In this document: positions 63,991 to 64,000 of the stretch, piece by piece
How positions within the stretch are numbered: the first letter of the stretch is position 1
Layout: every line of letters begins with the position of its first letter
DNA from: an uncultured Pseudokineococcus sp.
Lineage (GTDB): Bacteria > Actinomycetota > Actinomycetes > Actinomycetales > Quadrisphaeraceae
Length of the DNA stretch: 64,000 nucleotides
Direction of reading: 5' to 3'
NCBI RefSeq assembly: GCF_947499845.1
Contig: NZ_CANMPM010000009.1
Coordinates: 108,441-172,440, forward strand
Notes under the pieces: model-generated
What the model saw: only the letters and a program-made list of their open reading frames with translations
What the model was told of the DNA's origin: nothing
Database searches by the model: none
Made by a program: the position numbers and the translations under genes

Positions 63991-64000
63991 AGGACGAGCC

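Overview
The window is a chromosomal piece of a very high-GC Gram-positive actinobacterium (Actinomycetota). Almost every third codon position is G or C, GTG starts are as common as ATG, most operons are packed with 1-4 nt stop/start overlaps, and the gene orders dxr-rip-ispG-proS, rimP-nusA-ylxR-infB-ylxP-rbfA-truB-ribF-rpsO-pnp-M16 peptidase and rib genes-dapB are typical of the phylum. A Kineosporiales-like organism (Kineococcus or a relative) is my inference, not something the sequence proves. I found no tRNA, rRNA, CRISPR array, insertion sequence or replication origin. The last ~150 bases are dominated by poly-G runs and look like a sequencing or assembly artefact at a contig end.

Region by region. 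1-10.7 kb is mixed accessory and housekeeping content: a DivIVA-repeat protein, an F420/flavin PPOX oxidoreductase, a short-chain acyl-CoA synthetase, a 13E12-type HNH protein with a perfect LexA (SOS) box on its start codon, a succinate-semialdehyde-type dehydrogenase, a methyltransferase, a membrane GGDEF protein, a GNAT acetyltransferase and a secreted trypsin-like protease. 10.9-17.7 kb holds two MEP isoprenoid genes (dxr, ispG) with the intramembrane protease rip, an S33 hydrolase and a DUF4081-GNAT protein. 18.1-37.6 kb is a ~19.5 kb exopolysaccharide island: initiating sugar-phosphate transferase, Wzz-like chain-length protein with a degenerate nucleotide-binding domain, Wzy-like polymerase, two Wzx flippases, five glycosyltransferases, two paralogous beta-helix proteins, a GMC oxidoreductase and an aldo/keto reductase. 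It sits between genes (GNAT, proS) that I recall as neighbours in other actinobacteria. 37.6-58 kb is the translation/RNA block: proS, rimP, nusA, ylxR, infB, ylxP, rbfA, truB, ribF, rpsO, pnp and an M16 peptidase, with a TSUP transporter, a DUF4439 lipoprotein, a methyltransferase and a sugar transporter mixed in. 58.6-62.8 kb is an FMN-riboswitch-controlled riboflavin operon (ribE-ribBA-ribH) running into dapB and a small TPR-like membrane protein. 62.8-63.8 kb is a DUF559/AbiEi-like protein on the opposite strand.

How they work together. ribE, ribBA and ribH make riboflavin and RibF turns it into FMN/FAD; FMN feeds back through the riboswitch. RimP, RbfA, IF2 and S15 serve 30S assembly and initiation; NusA and PNPase act on transcription and RNA decay. 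The island has every step of a Wzx/Wzy-type polysaccharide pathway plus candidate polymer-modifying enzymes.

The most unusual signals are non-coding: (i) a ~90-nt repeat in four copies, arranged as two large inverted pairs in two intergenic gaps; (ii) a 48-bp palindrome in two copies 61 kb apart with a compensatory base-pair change; (iii) many genes whose -10 box lies 6-8 nt before the start codon, implying leaderless mRNAs, often with the motif TGGCANNNT; (iv) the SOS box on the HNH gene; (v) two convergent gene pairs that share a CTAG as both stop codons.
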